Positions 16,573 to 23,046 are shown, numbered from the stretch's first letter. The stretch is DNA of 64,000 nt from CBHTSZ01 sp966095765 (GCA_966095765.1 CBHTSZ010000003.1:1-64000); one strand, 5' to 3'. Program-made: numbers and translations. Notes: generated by a model from the letters alone, not told the origin.

Positions 16573-16680
16573 ACATCCCTCTTCCCACTTAAAATTCTCG
16601 GCTTCTGGCAGTATCTGACATCTGTCGGACTTACCAATTCGCACGAGAAACTTCTGATATTTCGTAAAAGTTACCAAGAC

Positions 16681-16709
16681 ATCGTAACAAAAATCGCCCC
16701 TGTTGTCAA
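16681..16709 (-). promoter_or_regulatory. rplC / S10-spc operon promoter
   Basis: -35 TTGACA (16704-16709) and -10 TACGAT (16681-16686) on the minus strand with a 17-base spacer. It gives a leader of about 100 bases before rplC. The leader holds possible pairing between TTTCTCG and CGAGAA segments, but no known ribosomal autoregulatory fold was identified. Confidence 0.8.
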
Positions 16710-16774
16710 GGGGTTAGGCGCGGGCATGGAATGCCACGAGCCGTCTCGCCCACGCGCGTTGCTTTTCGCAGTGC

Positions 16775-16803
16775 TTTACAAAACCATATCAGCGCGCTAT
16801 AAA
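16775..16803 (+). promoter_or_regulatory. promoter of 16862 gene
   Basis: TTTACA (16775-16780), 17 bases, TATAAA (16798-16803) on the plus strand. It is divergent from the rplC promoter about 65 bases away. Confidence 0.75.
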
Positions 16804-16861
16804 CTCTTACATAACCCTTTGGCATCCGCGTCAAGGGGTCGTTCATTGCTTAGGAGGCACC

Positions 16862-17212
16862 ATGCGCACCACCGTAACCATCGAAGAGATCAAGGAGCTC
16901 CGTGACAACTGGCTCGGCTACACGCTAACCGCGCTCGCGTCCGGCACGACGAGGCGGGAGCGCATCGACACCTGGTGTGCCGGCCTGGACGCACCGAGCG
17001 AGGATGAGGCCAAGCGTCTCGCCTTCACGCTCGACATCCTCCGTGAGGTCGAGGCCAGCGAGCACTCTCGTGACACCTGTCGCACCTGGTTCACCGGCGC
17101 CAATGTCGGAGCCGATGAGATCACGCCAGGCGAGGCGATCCGACAAGGCCGCTTCGACGAGGTACGAACCTCCGCACGGCGACTCATCGAGGACATCCCG
17201 TACTCGGCATGA
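16862..17212 (+). CDS. GC-rich cassette: Xre/MbcA/ParS-like antitoxin-type regulator
   Basis: The 116-residue protein has an N-terminal half that reads as a helix-turn-helix (LGYTLTALASGTTRRERIDTW near residues 18-38, with PSEDEAKRLAFTLDIL after it). Its C-terminal segment TWFTGANVGADEITPGEAIR, then QGRFDEVRTSARRLIEDI, resembles the DUF2384/MbcA/ParS toxin-binding domain of Xre-type antitoxins. No RES-domain or other toxin partner lies beside it, so it may be an orphan regulator. The start is the ATG at 16862, 4 bases after AGGAGG. High GC at third positions, its own promoter and a double hairpin terminator mark it as a cassette between rplC and the 17288 gene. The family call is by eye. Confidence 0.6.
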   Translation: MRTTVTIEEIKELRDNWLGYTLTALASGTTRRERIDTWCAGLDAPSEDEAKRLAFTLDILREVEASEHSRDTCRTWFTGANVGADEITPGEAIRQGRFDEVRTSARRLIEDIPYSA

Positions 17213-17229
17213 CCTCTCCAACCAAAAAC

Positions 17230-17289
17230 GCCGGAGGCGTCGCGCTTTGCGATAGCCTCCGGCACGAGCTCCTCCCGGGGAGCTTTTTT
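17230..17289 (+). terminator. double-hairpin terminator of 16862 gene
   Basis: A GCCGGAGGC/GCCTCCGGC stem is followed by AGCTCC/GGAGCT and TTTTTT. The T-run overlaps the last codons of the convergent minus-strand gene at 17288. Confidence 0.8.
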
Positions 17290-18220
17290 ATTTGAGTTCG
17301 CTGTAGCTTGCGTTTATCTTTGCCTGGGTATCACTAAGGACCGCGCTAAAGAGAAGGCTTGTCTGACGGATCGCTTCGTATTCGGACGCAAGCGCCTTTT
17401 CAGCCTCCTGAAACGCTGCGGCGTCCTGTGCATTGTTGGCCGTGTTGAGTTTTGACCACGCCGCCTCGGCAGCTGACGTATGCTTTGTGAGGTCGTCATG
17501 AGCTGACTTCATCGTCGACGGTGGAGAGAGTTTACTAATCCCGTCTGCGGCCGCCTGCCATGCGCTTTGCTGAGCCCCTATGACCGCAAACTCATCGGTG
17601 ATCGGTGTCGCAACCGGCTTTACGAGCGCATCGACACGTTCGAGGTAGCGCGCCTGCGCTTCAAGGGTATAGAGATTTGTCGTGAGAGCAGCATATCGAC
17701 TCTGAGCCGTTTTGCAATCACGCAGTGCTGCGTTAGCCCGAGGGTATAACCCAGCAGCATTGTCGAGCAGACCACCACGACACATATGACCGACCGTGTC
17801 ATTTACCTTGTTAGCAATTGTTCGGAGCTGGTCTGCTGAGATCGTAGTCCTTTTCTGCGCAGGCAGCACTGTCGACGAGACGAGTTTTGAGAGATCCGCC
17901 TTTGCACTCACGACCCCTCTGGCATATTCGGCAGCGACAAGCTCTGCAGCGACCAAAGGCAGTAGCAGAAGCGCCACCACAACAGCGGCAATTGCTATCT
18001 TCTTTTTTGTCCAGTACAGACCTGAGCGCGGTGCTTTCGGGGCTTTCGCGGCCTTAGCAGGCTTTGAGGTTTTTGCTGGTTTCGAATCAAGGGTTGGTTC
18101 AGCTTCGACCGTATCCTGATCGATGTCGATACCGCCGAGATCTACTTCGTGCATCCCAATCTTTCTGCCACGGCGACTCACGAAAAAAGCCGGTTTGTCG
18201 TCAGTGTTTTTATCACTCAT
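17288..18220 (-). CDS. single-pass membrane protein with long extracytoplasmic domain, unknown
   Basis: The 310-residue protein has a cytoplasmic, Lys/Ala/Pro-rich N-terminal region of about 70 residues (repeated KPAK/KAPK units near 45-63). One hydrophobic helix follows at about 74-94 (IAIAAVVVALLLLPLVAAELVA), then about 215 mostly helical residues outside the membrane. Two cysteines at about residues 145 and 168 could form a disulfide. Its ATG overlaps the stop of the upstream metalloprotease gene (ATGA at 18217-18220), so the two are translationally coupled and may act together at the cell surface. I do not recognise the family. Confidence 0.8.
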   Translation of the reverse strand: MSDKNTDDKPAFFVSRRGRKIGMHEVDLGGIDIDQDTVEAEPTLDSKPAKTSKPAKAAKAPKAPRSGLYWTKKKIAIAAVVVALLLLPLVAAELVAAEYARGVVSAKADLSKLVSSTVLPAQKRTTISADQLRTIANKVNDTVGHMCRGGLLDNAAGLYPRANAALRDCKTAQSRYAALTTNLYTLEAQARYLERVDALVKPVATPITDEFAVIGAQQSAWQAAADGISKLSPPSTMKSAHDDLTKHTSAAEAAWSKLNTANNAQDAAAFQEAEKALASEYEAIRQTSLLFSAVLSDTQAKINASYSELK

Positions 18221-18954
18221 GACCGGATCCCCAGTTTTGGTGCATAGAGTTCATTGCTCAGCGGCCACGGGTTTGGTGCACAACCCTGCATATCAATCGT
18301 CTGCTGCTGCATGACCGGTGCAGGTTGTCCGGGGCCTGAACAGTATTCATGTCCATGACCGAGCCAGTGACCCGTTTCATGGTTTACTACCATATGCCGA
18401 TAGTTACGGAGGCTTCCACCGGCGGCGTTCCAAGAATCCGCGCCGTTGATCCAACGCGTCTCGTTAATAATCACGTTATTGCCGACCGTACAGCTCACGA
18501 TCGCGTCGCACCCTGATGGAGAAAAACTCGGCACTTGCGAGGACTCACTCAGCCAGACAGTAAACTGGCCGCCAGTTTCAACGCGTACAAACCGTAACCC
18601 AAGCCGTGACCATCCCTCGGGACTGTTAAGCGTCTGGTTCACCTGGGCTGCAAACTCATCGAGGCTCGCTGTGATGTTGCCTTTCGAGGCGATCGTATAG
18701 GTGACCTCGCGTGCGGCGTCCGACTGAGTCTGAGCACCCTGAGCGCTCAGCCACGCTGGCGTGGCGATCTTTGGCACGTTTACCGCTTCGAGACGTGACG
18801 GTGCCGTTTGAAGTTGAGGGGTAAAGCAAAACGCGTCAGTAGACCGACAAGCCGCCACCGTCGTACTCGTTACGCCACTCGCCATGGTCGAAACAGTAAC
18901 GCCAACAAAGACAAGAGTGGCGATATAGAGAGCAAATGGTCCGAAACGCTTCAT
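18217..18954 (-). CDS. secreted DUF3152-type zinc metalloprotease
   Basis: The 245-residue protein starts with a signal peptide or anchor (about residues 5-26). The metal site is NHETGHWLGHGH: His192, Glu193, His196 and His202 give the full HExxHxxGxxH metzincin pattern, followed by a Met-containing APVMQQQ turn near 214 and a CAPNPWP segment. This arrangement is typical of the DUF3152 family, which I know mainly from Actinobacteria. It is likely secreted and active on proteins outside the cell, possibly on the host surface; the substrate is unknown. The -10 box TACAAT lies 8 bases before the ATG. It is divergent from the VanY-like gene and coupled to the 17288 gene. Confidence 0.8.
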   Translation of the reverse strand: MKRFGPFALYIATLVFVGVTVSTMASGVTSTTVAACRSTDAFCFTPQLQTAPSRLEAVNVPKIATPAWLSAQGAQTQSDAAREVTYTIASKGNITASLDEFAAQVNQTLNSPEGWSRLGLRFVRVETGGQFTVWLSESSQVPSFSPSGCDAIVSCTVGNNVIINETRWINGADSWNAAGGSLRNYRHMVVNHETGHWLGHGHEYCSGPGQPAPVMQQQTIDMQGCAPNPWPLSNELYAPKLGIRS

Positions 18955-19016
18955 TAGTGCTTATTGTAACCCGGCCATTTCACGGATTCAATAAAGCTTT
19001 AGTATCATAGACGGAT

Positions 19017-19823
19017 ATGCAACTATCCCAATCAGCCCCCAAGAAAAATGTCTACCTTCTTCGATTTCTGTTACTTATACTCATCGGCGTGACCGTTTAT
19101 GCGCTTAGTGTGCTCAACGACTCGAAGACAATCTATACCAACATTACCGAAACCATCTCAAAACAGCCAACGGTCGCCAAATCAACCAAGATTGGCGACA
19201 AGACGATAAATATCCCGAACTTTGAGATGTTTAAAACAGGTAATGTCTGGGCGCTCGTCTCCAAAAAGCACCCTCTCAAAGGCGAGGCCGGCTATCAGCT
19301 GGTCGATATTCCCGTCGCTCACGGTGACAAAGGTACGCCTATGAAAATTGCGCGCGATATCTCTAGTGAACTCGAAAAGCTTGTCAACGCTGCCGAAGCA
19401 GACGGCGAGCCGCTGATGGTCTCAAGCGCCTACCGCTCACTCAAGGAACAGCAGGAGCTCTACGATGAGTTTGTCGCGAAGAATGGTCGCGAGATGGCAG
19501 CTGTATATGTATCTCCCGTTGGTTCGAGCGAGCACCACACCGGCTTATCTGTCGACTTCTCGAGCGTCTCCGACGATTGCTCGGAGGATAGCGATAGCTG
19601 CTCACTCAGCCAGAGTGGCGCTGCGTGGCTCGCTGACAATGCGTACCGGTTTGGCTTCATCCAGCGCTACCCTGCCGGCAAGAGCGATGTGACTGGTATC
19701 GGGCACGAACCATGGCACTACCGCTTTGTCGGCATCCCGCTTGCAACCGCAATGAACGGCAGCAACCTGACGTTTGACGAAGTTATCTCTGAACTCGCTC
19801 CCGGCTACGCTAAGACTAGATAA
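19017..19823 (+). CDS. D-alanyl-D-alanine carboxypeptidase, VanY/M15B family
   Basis: This is a membrane-anchored peptidase expected to trim the terminal D-Ala from peptidoglycan stem peptides. Residues 13-33 form a single N-terminal membrane helix, and the M15B domain covers about 105-265. Visible active-site parts are SAYRSLKEQQELY, SSEHHTGLSVDF (zinc His and Asp near 172-179) and GHEPWHYRFVG (catalytic Glu and zinc His near 230-233). The -10 TATCAT lies 8 bases upstream of the ATG, suggesting an almost leaderless mRNA. It is divergent from the metalloprotease gene, with which it shares a 62-base intergenic region; both act on the envelope. Confidence 0.9.
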   Translation: MQLSQSAPKKNVYLLRFLLLILIGVTVYALSVLNDSKTIYTNITETISKQPTVAKSTKIGDKTINIPNFEMFKTGNVWALVSKKHPLKGEAGYQLVDIPVAHGDKGTPMKIARDISSELEKLVNAAEADGEPLMVSSAYRSLKEQQELYDEFVAKNGREMAAVYVSPVGSSEHHTGLSVDFSSVSDDCSEDSDSCSLSQSGAAWLADNAYRFGFIQRYPAGKSDVTGIGHEPWHYRFVGIPLATAMNGSNLTFDEVISELAPGYAKTR

Positions 19824-20094
19824 GGATACCGGCTGGCGCAAAGTAACTGATGATCGTGACAACGATCAGAACGGCGTACTCGATCTTGCGATCAACCTGA
19901 AAGTGGTCGTGACTCGCAAAGATAAGGCCAAGTACAAGACCGAATGGTAAGGCGTTGATCACGATATCACCGAATTGAATCGGTGAGGCAAACTTGAGCC
20001 ACATCGAACCGAGTACAACATAGAGCACGAGTTTGAGAAAATAGGCGCCGTCTGATTCAGTAGCTTTGGTTGTCTTTTTCTTTTTTGTAGGCAT
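19816..20094 (-). CDS. small membrane protein, unknown
   Basis: A 92-residue protein with a Lys/Thr-rich cytoplasmic start and about three hydrophobic segments (roughly 19-36, 44-62 and 72-91), ending right after the last one. It overlaps the convergent VanY-like gene by 8 bases. No family is assigned. Its base composition matches the housekeeping genes rather than the cassettes. Confidence 0.7.
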   Translation of the reverse strand: MPTKKKKTTKATESDGAYFLKLVLYVVLGSMWLKFASPIQFGDIVINALPFGLVLGLIFASHDHFQVDRKIEYAVLIVVTIISYFAPAGILI

Positions 20095-20114
20095 GAGACA
20101 AGTGTAGCATGTAA

Positions 20115-20141
20115 AAAGAGCCGACGCGGGGTCGACTCTTT
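20115..20141. terminator. bidirectional terminator 20115-20141
   Basis: AAAGAGcCGAC pairs with GTCGaCTCTTT, flanked by A-rich and T-rich runs. It sits between the YtxH gene and the small membrane protein gene. Confidence 0.7.
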
Positions 20142-20163
20142 TGTTTTGATCAGGGAGATGCCC

Positions 20164-20520
20164 TTAGGACTTTTTGTCGTCCTTACGGTTGTCACCGAGG
20201 CTCTTTTTCGCAGTCTCTGCAACATTTGCACCGGTCTTTTTCGCGTCTTCGGCGATACGAGCAGCACGGACCTTGGCTTCCTCGGCGAGGTCGCCTAGTT
20301 CCTTGGCTGAACGCTTTGCAGCACCTTCAACTTCTTTGGCACCTTCTGCGACAACGTCTTTGACTTCTTCGGCTTTCTTCGCGCCAGATTTTTTAACCTC
20401 TTCGGCTTTCTTCATGATGTCGGTACGGGTTTCTTTACCGCTCTTTGGAGCAAAGAGTACACCAACTGCAGCGCCGACGAGACCGGCAAGAACGGCCAAT
20501 GATAACTTGTTTCGTGCCAT
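20164..20520 (-). CDS. YtxH-domain stress-type protein
   Basis: The 118-residue protein begins with a short hydrophobic helix (LAVLAGLVGAAVGVLFAPKSGKETR, residues 8-32), the signature of the YtxH family. A long Lys/Ala/Glu heptad-like helix of about 80 residues follows. YtxH proteins are often linked to general stress in Bacillus; the role here is not known. The start follows AGGAGG at 5 bases. It has a good promoter of its own and a terminator, hence monocistronic. Confidence 0.8.
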   Translation of the reverse strand: MARNKLSLAVLAGLVGAAVGVLFAPKSGKETRTDIMKKAEEVKKSGAKKAEEVKDVVAEGAKEVEGAAKRSAKELGDLAEEAKVRAARIAEDAKKTGANVAETAKKSLGDNRKDDKKS

Positions 20521-20554
20521 AGGATCCTCCTGGATGTTTAAGGTTATATCTATA

Positions 20555-20583
20555 AGTATAACGCCACGATAAGAGGTTGTAAA
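20555..20583 (-). promoter_or_regulatory. promoter of YtxH gene
   Basis: -35 TTTACA (20578-20583), 17 bases, -10 TATACT (20555-20560) on the minus strand. Confidence 0.8.
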
Positions 20584-20654
20584 AAGAAGTCAAAGTATTC
20601 GGTGAAAAAGATTACAGCCTGTGCAAAGTCGGCAGATAGTCTAGAAAGGTTTTA

Positions 20655-20686
20655 TTGACATTTTTAAGTTATTGTGATAATATAAT
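20655..20686 (+). promoter_or_regulatory. promoter of 20825 gene
   Basis: TTGACA (20655-20660) on the plus strand with overlapping -10 candidates: TAATAT at 17 bases (20678-20683) and TATAAT at 20 bases (20681-20686). It produces a leader of about 130 bases. Confidence 0.75.
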
Positions 20687-20699
20687 ACCGTTCTTCGTC

Positions 20700-20799
20700 G
20701 AGAAAGAGGACGCTAGCTATCCTCTTCTCCGAAGCACTTTGACAAGCAGGCAGATTGACGTGAGCTATGGTGACATAGCCCTGTGTCCCTATAGCTCAC
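20700..20799 (+). promoter_or_regulatory. two-hairpin structured 5' leader of 20825 gene
   Basis: Hairpin A pairs 20700-20710 (GAGAAAGAGGA) with 20720-20729, with one bulged A. Hairpin B pairs 20760-20775 with 20784-20799, a 16-position stem with one mismatch and one wobble (outer arms GTGAGCTAT/ATAGCTCAC). The ribosome binding site AAGGAA follows 14 bases later. No known riboswitch class is recognised. Confidence 0.6.
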
Positions 20800-20824
20800 A
20801 TCAACCAACCCTTAAGGAATCACC

Positions 20825-21223
20825 ATGAACCGCACAGCCCCCGCCCCTTCCACCCCTGCCGAGTTCGAGGCCGAGTACGCAAGGCTCGGTGCCAAGCACA
20901 AGGCTGAGCTCGAGAGCGACCTCCGCCGGAAGTGCACTTCTTTCGGCTACCGACACGACGGCCACATCGGCATGGCGGGCTTCATGCTCGCCGTCACGAT
21001 CCTCACGGCCCTCACCGTCGCCGCTCTCGCACTCATCGGCCTCAACCCGGTCGTCGTCACGGCCCCCATCCCTGTCGGTGCGGCCGGCGTCGTCGCAGCC
21101 CCCTTCCTGTTCCTGAAGCCGCGCTATGCGCTGCCGATGGCTCTGGGAGCTCTCGCGATCTTCGTCGCCCTCGGGGCACTCGTCTGGCTGCGCACCGCAG
21201 CCGTGTTCGGGTCGCTCTCCTAG
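20825..21223 (+). CDS. GC-rich cassette: small three-helix membrane protein, unknown
   Basis: The 132-residue protein has a polar, charged N-terminus of about 45 residues, then hydrophobic segments at about 50-72, 78-96 and 104-125. The residue choice (Ala, Val, Leu, Pro) and very GC-rich third positions look actinobacterial rather than like the flanking genes. I know no family for it. AAGGAA lies 5 bases before the ATG. Its transcript is unusual at both ends: a structured 5' leader and, downstream, a hammerhead ribozyme plus terminator. Confidence 0.75.
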   Translation: MNRTAPAPSTPAEFEAEYARLGAKHKAELESDLRRKCTSFGYRHDGHIGMAGFMLAVTILTALTVAALALIGLNPVVVTAPIPVGAAGVVAAPFLFLKPRYALPMALGALAIFVALGALVWLRTAAVFGSLS

Positions 21224-21315
21224 CACCGGCGTGAGATACGGCAAGTGGCTATAGGTTCAAACCTAGGATTCACGGCTGTCCGTGATGCGTTTCCTTGACC
21301 CTATGCCTGCTTGTC
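21224..21315 (+). other. hairpin-rich 3' region before the ribozyme
   Basis: This non-coding stretch holds two further short hairpins (TAGGTT/AACCTA and CACGG/CCGTG) between the 20825 gene and the hammerhead. No coding capacity is seen. Confidence 0.4.
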
Positions 21316-21375
21316 GTATTTCACTCCATAACTGTGTCGTTATGCTGATGAGTCCAAAAGGACGAAAGTGAATAC
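21316..21375 (+). ncRNA. type III hammerhead ribozyme
   Basis: All core elements are present in order. Stem III 5' strand is 21316-21325, ending in the U of the cleavage triplet, and C21326 is the cleavage residue (ACUC). Stem I is CATAAC/GTTATG (21327-21332, 21339-21344) with a 6-base loop. The invariant CTGATGA is at 21345-21351. Stem II is GTCC/GGAC with an AAAA loop (21352-21363), and GAAA is at 21364-21367. Stem III 3' strand GTGAATAC (21368-21375) pairs back with one bulged U. Self-cleavage is predicted between 21326 and 21327. Open stem III makes it type III. It lies in the 3' region of the 20825 transcript, directly before a terminator. Confidence 0.88.
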
Positions 21376-21405
21376 AAAAAGACCCGCGATCTCGCGGGTC
21401 TTTTT
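21376..21405. terminator. bidirectional terminator between hammerhead and rpsJ
   Basis: AAAAAGACCCGC and GCGGGTCTTTTT form a strong stem. It can end the plus-strand ribozyme transcript and the minus-strand rpsJ transcript. Confidence 0.85.
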
Positions 21406-21422
21406 GTATTGCATGAGCATGA

Positions 21423-21740
21423 CTACATGCGGATTTCTGCGTCACAACCAGCTGGGAGGCTGAGGTTCTGCAGAGAGTCGATGGTCTTTGGGGTCGCACC
21501 GATGATGTCGATGAGACGCTTGTGAACGCGCATTTCGAACGCTTCACCGCCCTGCTTGTAGACGTGCGGTGACTTCACAACCGTGAAGGTGCTACGACGA
21601 GTAGGAAGTGGCACTGGACCAGCGATAGATGCGCCGGTGCGAAGTGCAGTGTCGATGATTTGCTTTGCTGACTGGTCGATGACCTTGTGGTCATAGGCCT
21701 TCAGACGGATGCGGATGCGTGGTGCAGCTGCTTCTGCCAT
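21423..21740 (-). CDS. rpsJ: 30S ribosomal protein S10 (uS10)
   Basis: S10 lies in the 30S head and also acts as NusE in transcription antitermination. The 105 residues contain IRIRLKAYDHKVIDQSAKQI near the start and the GPVPLPTRRSTFTV and HVYKQGGEAFEMRVHKRLIDI segments. Normally it is the first gene of the S10 operon, directly before rplC; here it is monocistronic, with its own promoter about 100 bases upstream and a terminator, separated from rplC by 4.8 kb. Confidence 0.97.
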   Translation of the reverse strand: MAEAAAPRIRIRLKAYDHKVIDQSAKQIIDTALRTGASIAGPVPLPTRRSTFTVVKSPHVYKQGGEAFEMRVHKRLIDIIGATPKTIDSLQNLSLPAGCDAEIRM

Positions 21741-21839
21741 GAGTAATAACTCCTTGTTTACCTATATCCCGTAACCTCTGCTCGCTTCGTATCTTCTCAC
21801 GGCTGGCCGAGTTCTCAGGACGATTTATATACAGAGGTT

Positions 21840-21868
21840 ATTATAGCGTAGGCGTCGACCTTTGACAA
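21840..21868 (-). promoter_or_regulatory. rpsJ promoter
   Basis: -35 TTGTCA (21863-21868), 17 bases, -10 TATAAT (21840-21845) on the minus strand. The -35 overlaps that of the plus-strand promoter at 21862. Confidence 0.85.
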
Positions 21869-21890
21869 GCTAGCTTATTTATTCTATTAT
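21862..21890 (+). promoter_or_regulatory. promoter of the 21939-pup unit
   Basis: TTGACA (21862-21867), 17 bases, TATTAT (21885-21890) on the plus strand. It shares five of six -35 positions with the divergent rpsJ promoter. Confidence 0.85.
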
Positions 21891-21938
21891 CGCTCGAGTG
21901 TCATTCCCGATACGTACCTACCTGCAGAAGGAGATGAG

Positions 21939-22241
21939 ATGCACCCCACCGAGAGCACGGAAACCTTCGACGAAAATGTCCTCGAGGCGCTTCGCGAGAA
22001 GATCGTGCGTTTCCTCGAAAACACCGAAGGTATTGAGATGGCCAATGCCACTCTCCGTATCGCTGACGTGGCGATCAACCATCACATCGTCAGCGATGAA
22101 TACAGTCGCGCCCTGCGTGACGAGCTCTGCTCGCGCTTCAGTGACCGGCTGTATTACATCACCGTCACTGACTACACCGGCCGCAACGGTCGACGCTTTG
22201 CCGATGTCAAGATCGAGATGAAGCGCGGTCTGCTGATCTAG
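21939..22241 (+). CDS. GC-rich cassette protein upstream of pup, unknown
   Basis: The 100-residue protein has an N-terminal acidic helical half (FDENVLEALREKIVRFLENT near 10-29) and a C-terminal half with strand character (DRLYYITVTDYTG, then RRFADVKIEMKRG). I do not recognise a family. AAGGAG lies about 8 bases before the ATG. It is 49 bases upstream of the Pup-like gene, with no terminator between them, so the two are probably co-transcribed from the 21862 promoter. It contains neither the ligase motifs of PafA nor those of Dop; it is far too short. Confidence 0.75.
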   Translation: MHPTESTETFDENVLEALREKIVRFLENTEGIEMANATLRIADVAINHHIVSDEYSRALRDELCSRFSDRLYYITVTDYTGRNGRRFADVKIEMKRGLLI

Positions 22242-22290
22242 ATCCCTGGTTCACGCAACACGTGTGGGCAAATACGACAGGAGGCCACCA

Positions 22291-22485
22291 ATGGCGGCAC
22301 AGCAGCACAAGCAAGGCAAGAAGCAGGACACCGAAGAGGAGTCCGTCAGTGAGCAACCCCAGGGTGCCGAGACGAAGCCCGGCCTCGAGGAGGATGTCGA
22401 TGCGATCCTGGATGAGATCGACGACGTTCTTGAGACGAATGCCGAAGAGTTCGTGAAGGGCTTCATCCAGAAAGGCGGTCAGTAA
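22291..22485 (+). CDS. pup: Pup-like protein (prokaryotic ubiquitin-like protein)
   Basis: The 64-residue protein has exactly the length of mycobacterial Pup. The N-terminal half is polar, Gln/Lys/Glu-rich and probably disordered. The C-terminal half is a likely helix carrying LDEIDDVLETNAEEF and ending FVKGFIQKGGQ. The helix and the Gly-Gly-Gln terminus match the family: in Actinobacteria Dop deamidates the last Gln to Glu, PafA then links it to lysines of targets, and the helix binds the proteasomal ATPase Mpa/ARC. I use the ATG at 22291 behind a perfect AGGAGG at 6 bases; a GTG at 22264 is possible but has no such site. No pafA, dop, mpa or proteasome gene lies in this window. Codon use is GC-rich, like the other cassettes. 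Confidence 0.9.
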   Translation: MAAQQHKQGKKQDTEEESVSEQPQGAETKPGLEEDVDAILDEIDDVLETNAEEFVKGFIQKGGQ

Positions 22486-22493
22486 CCGTCCCA

Positions 22494-22520
22494 CCCGGCA
22501 GCAGCCAGCTGCCGGGTTTT
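22494..22520 (+). terminator. terminator after pup (repeat copy 1)
   Basis: CCCGGCAGC/GCTGCCGGG stem with AGCCA loop (22494-22516), then TTTTCATTT. The identical 23-base hairpin recurs at 23047. Confidence 0.88.
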
Positions 22521-22601
22521 CATTTGACGCCAGTATGTATTCATGATTGAGTAGTAGGTGCCTTTTGCATCCGCAAGAGAGACACGGCTACCAGGAGGGG
22601 T

Positions 22602-23030
22602 ATGTTTCCGTCACGGGAAGACGTCACGGCACATCGGCGCGCCAGAGCGCGCCTCAAAAATGAAGAGTTAGCATTCCGACGCCGTGCCGAAGAGATACGG
22701 ACGCCTGCCCAGCTCAACGAATTCATCATCGAGGAGGTACGGTCGCGCTACCGTAAGGGGAGGCGCACCGTCACGATTGCCTTTTCGGTACCAGTTGTGA
22801 ATTTTATCGACTGGGCAGTAGAGTCTAAGGTCATCGGCCAGCAAGACACCGATGTCTACATCAAACAGCTGATCCGCAAACCGTTGATCAGACTGACCAA
22901 GGCCGCGCTCAGACAAGAACTCAGCCAGAACGCTCTCACCCCGAGCATTATCTCGAGGTTCGAGTGCAAATACGGCAGCGATCTCACGCTCGAGTTTGAC
23001 GTCAAGATCGCCGTCCTTGGAAGCCGGTGA
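22602..23030 (+). CDS. cassette protein downstream of pup, unknown
   Basis: The 142-residue basic protein has an N-terminal charged helix (AHRRARARLKNEELAFRRRA near 10-29). A middle part with strand and helix character follows (RRTVTIAFSVPVVNFIDWAV near 54-73), and the protein ends in a beta-like stretch (DLTLEFDVKIAVLG). No family is recognised. AGGAGG lies close to the ATG (3-base gap). There is no clear promoter of its own apart from a weak TTGACG right after the pup terminator, so it may depend on readthrough from pup. It ends with the same hairpin terminator as pup. Confidence 0.75.
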   Translation: MFPSREDVTAHRRARARLKNEELAFRRRAEEIRTPAQLNEFIIEEVRSRYRKGRRTVTIAFSVPVVNFIDWAVESKVIGQQDTDVYIKQLIRKPLIRLTKAALRQELSQNALTPSIISRFECKYGSDLTLEFDVKIAVLGSR

Positions 23031-23046
23031 GCCCTATCCTCACCAT

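Noticed and set aside
22264..22290. Upstream GTG start for the Pup-like gene
   Set aside because: It would add nine residues but place the perfect AGGAGG inside the coding region; the ATG at 22291 has ideal spacing and gives the standard 64-residue length.
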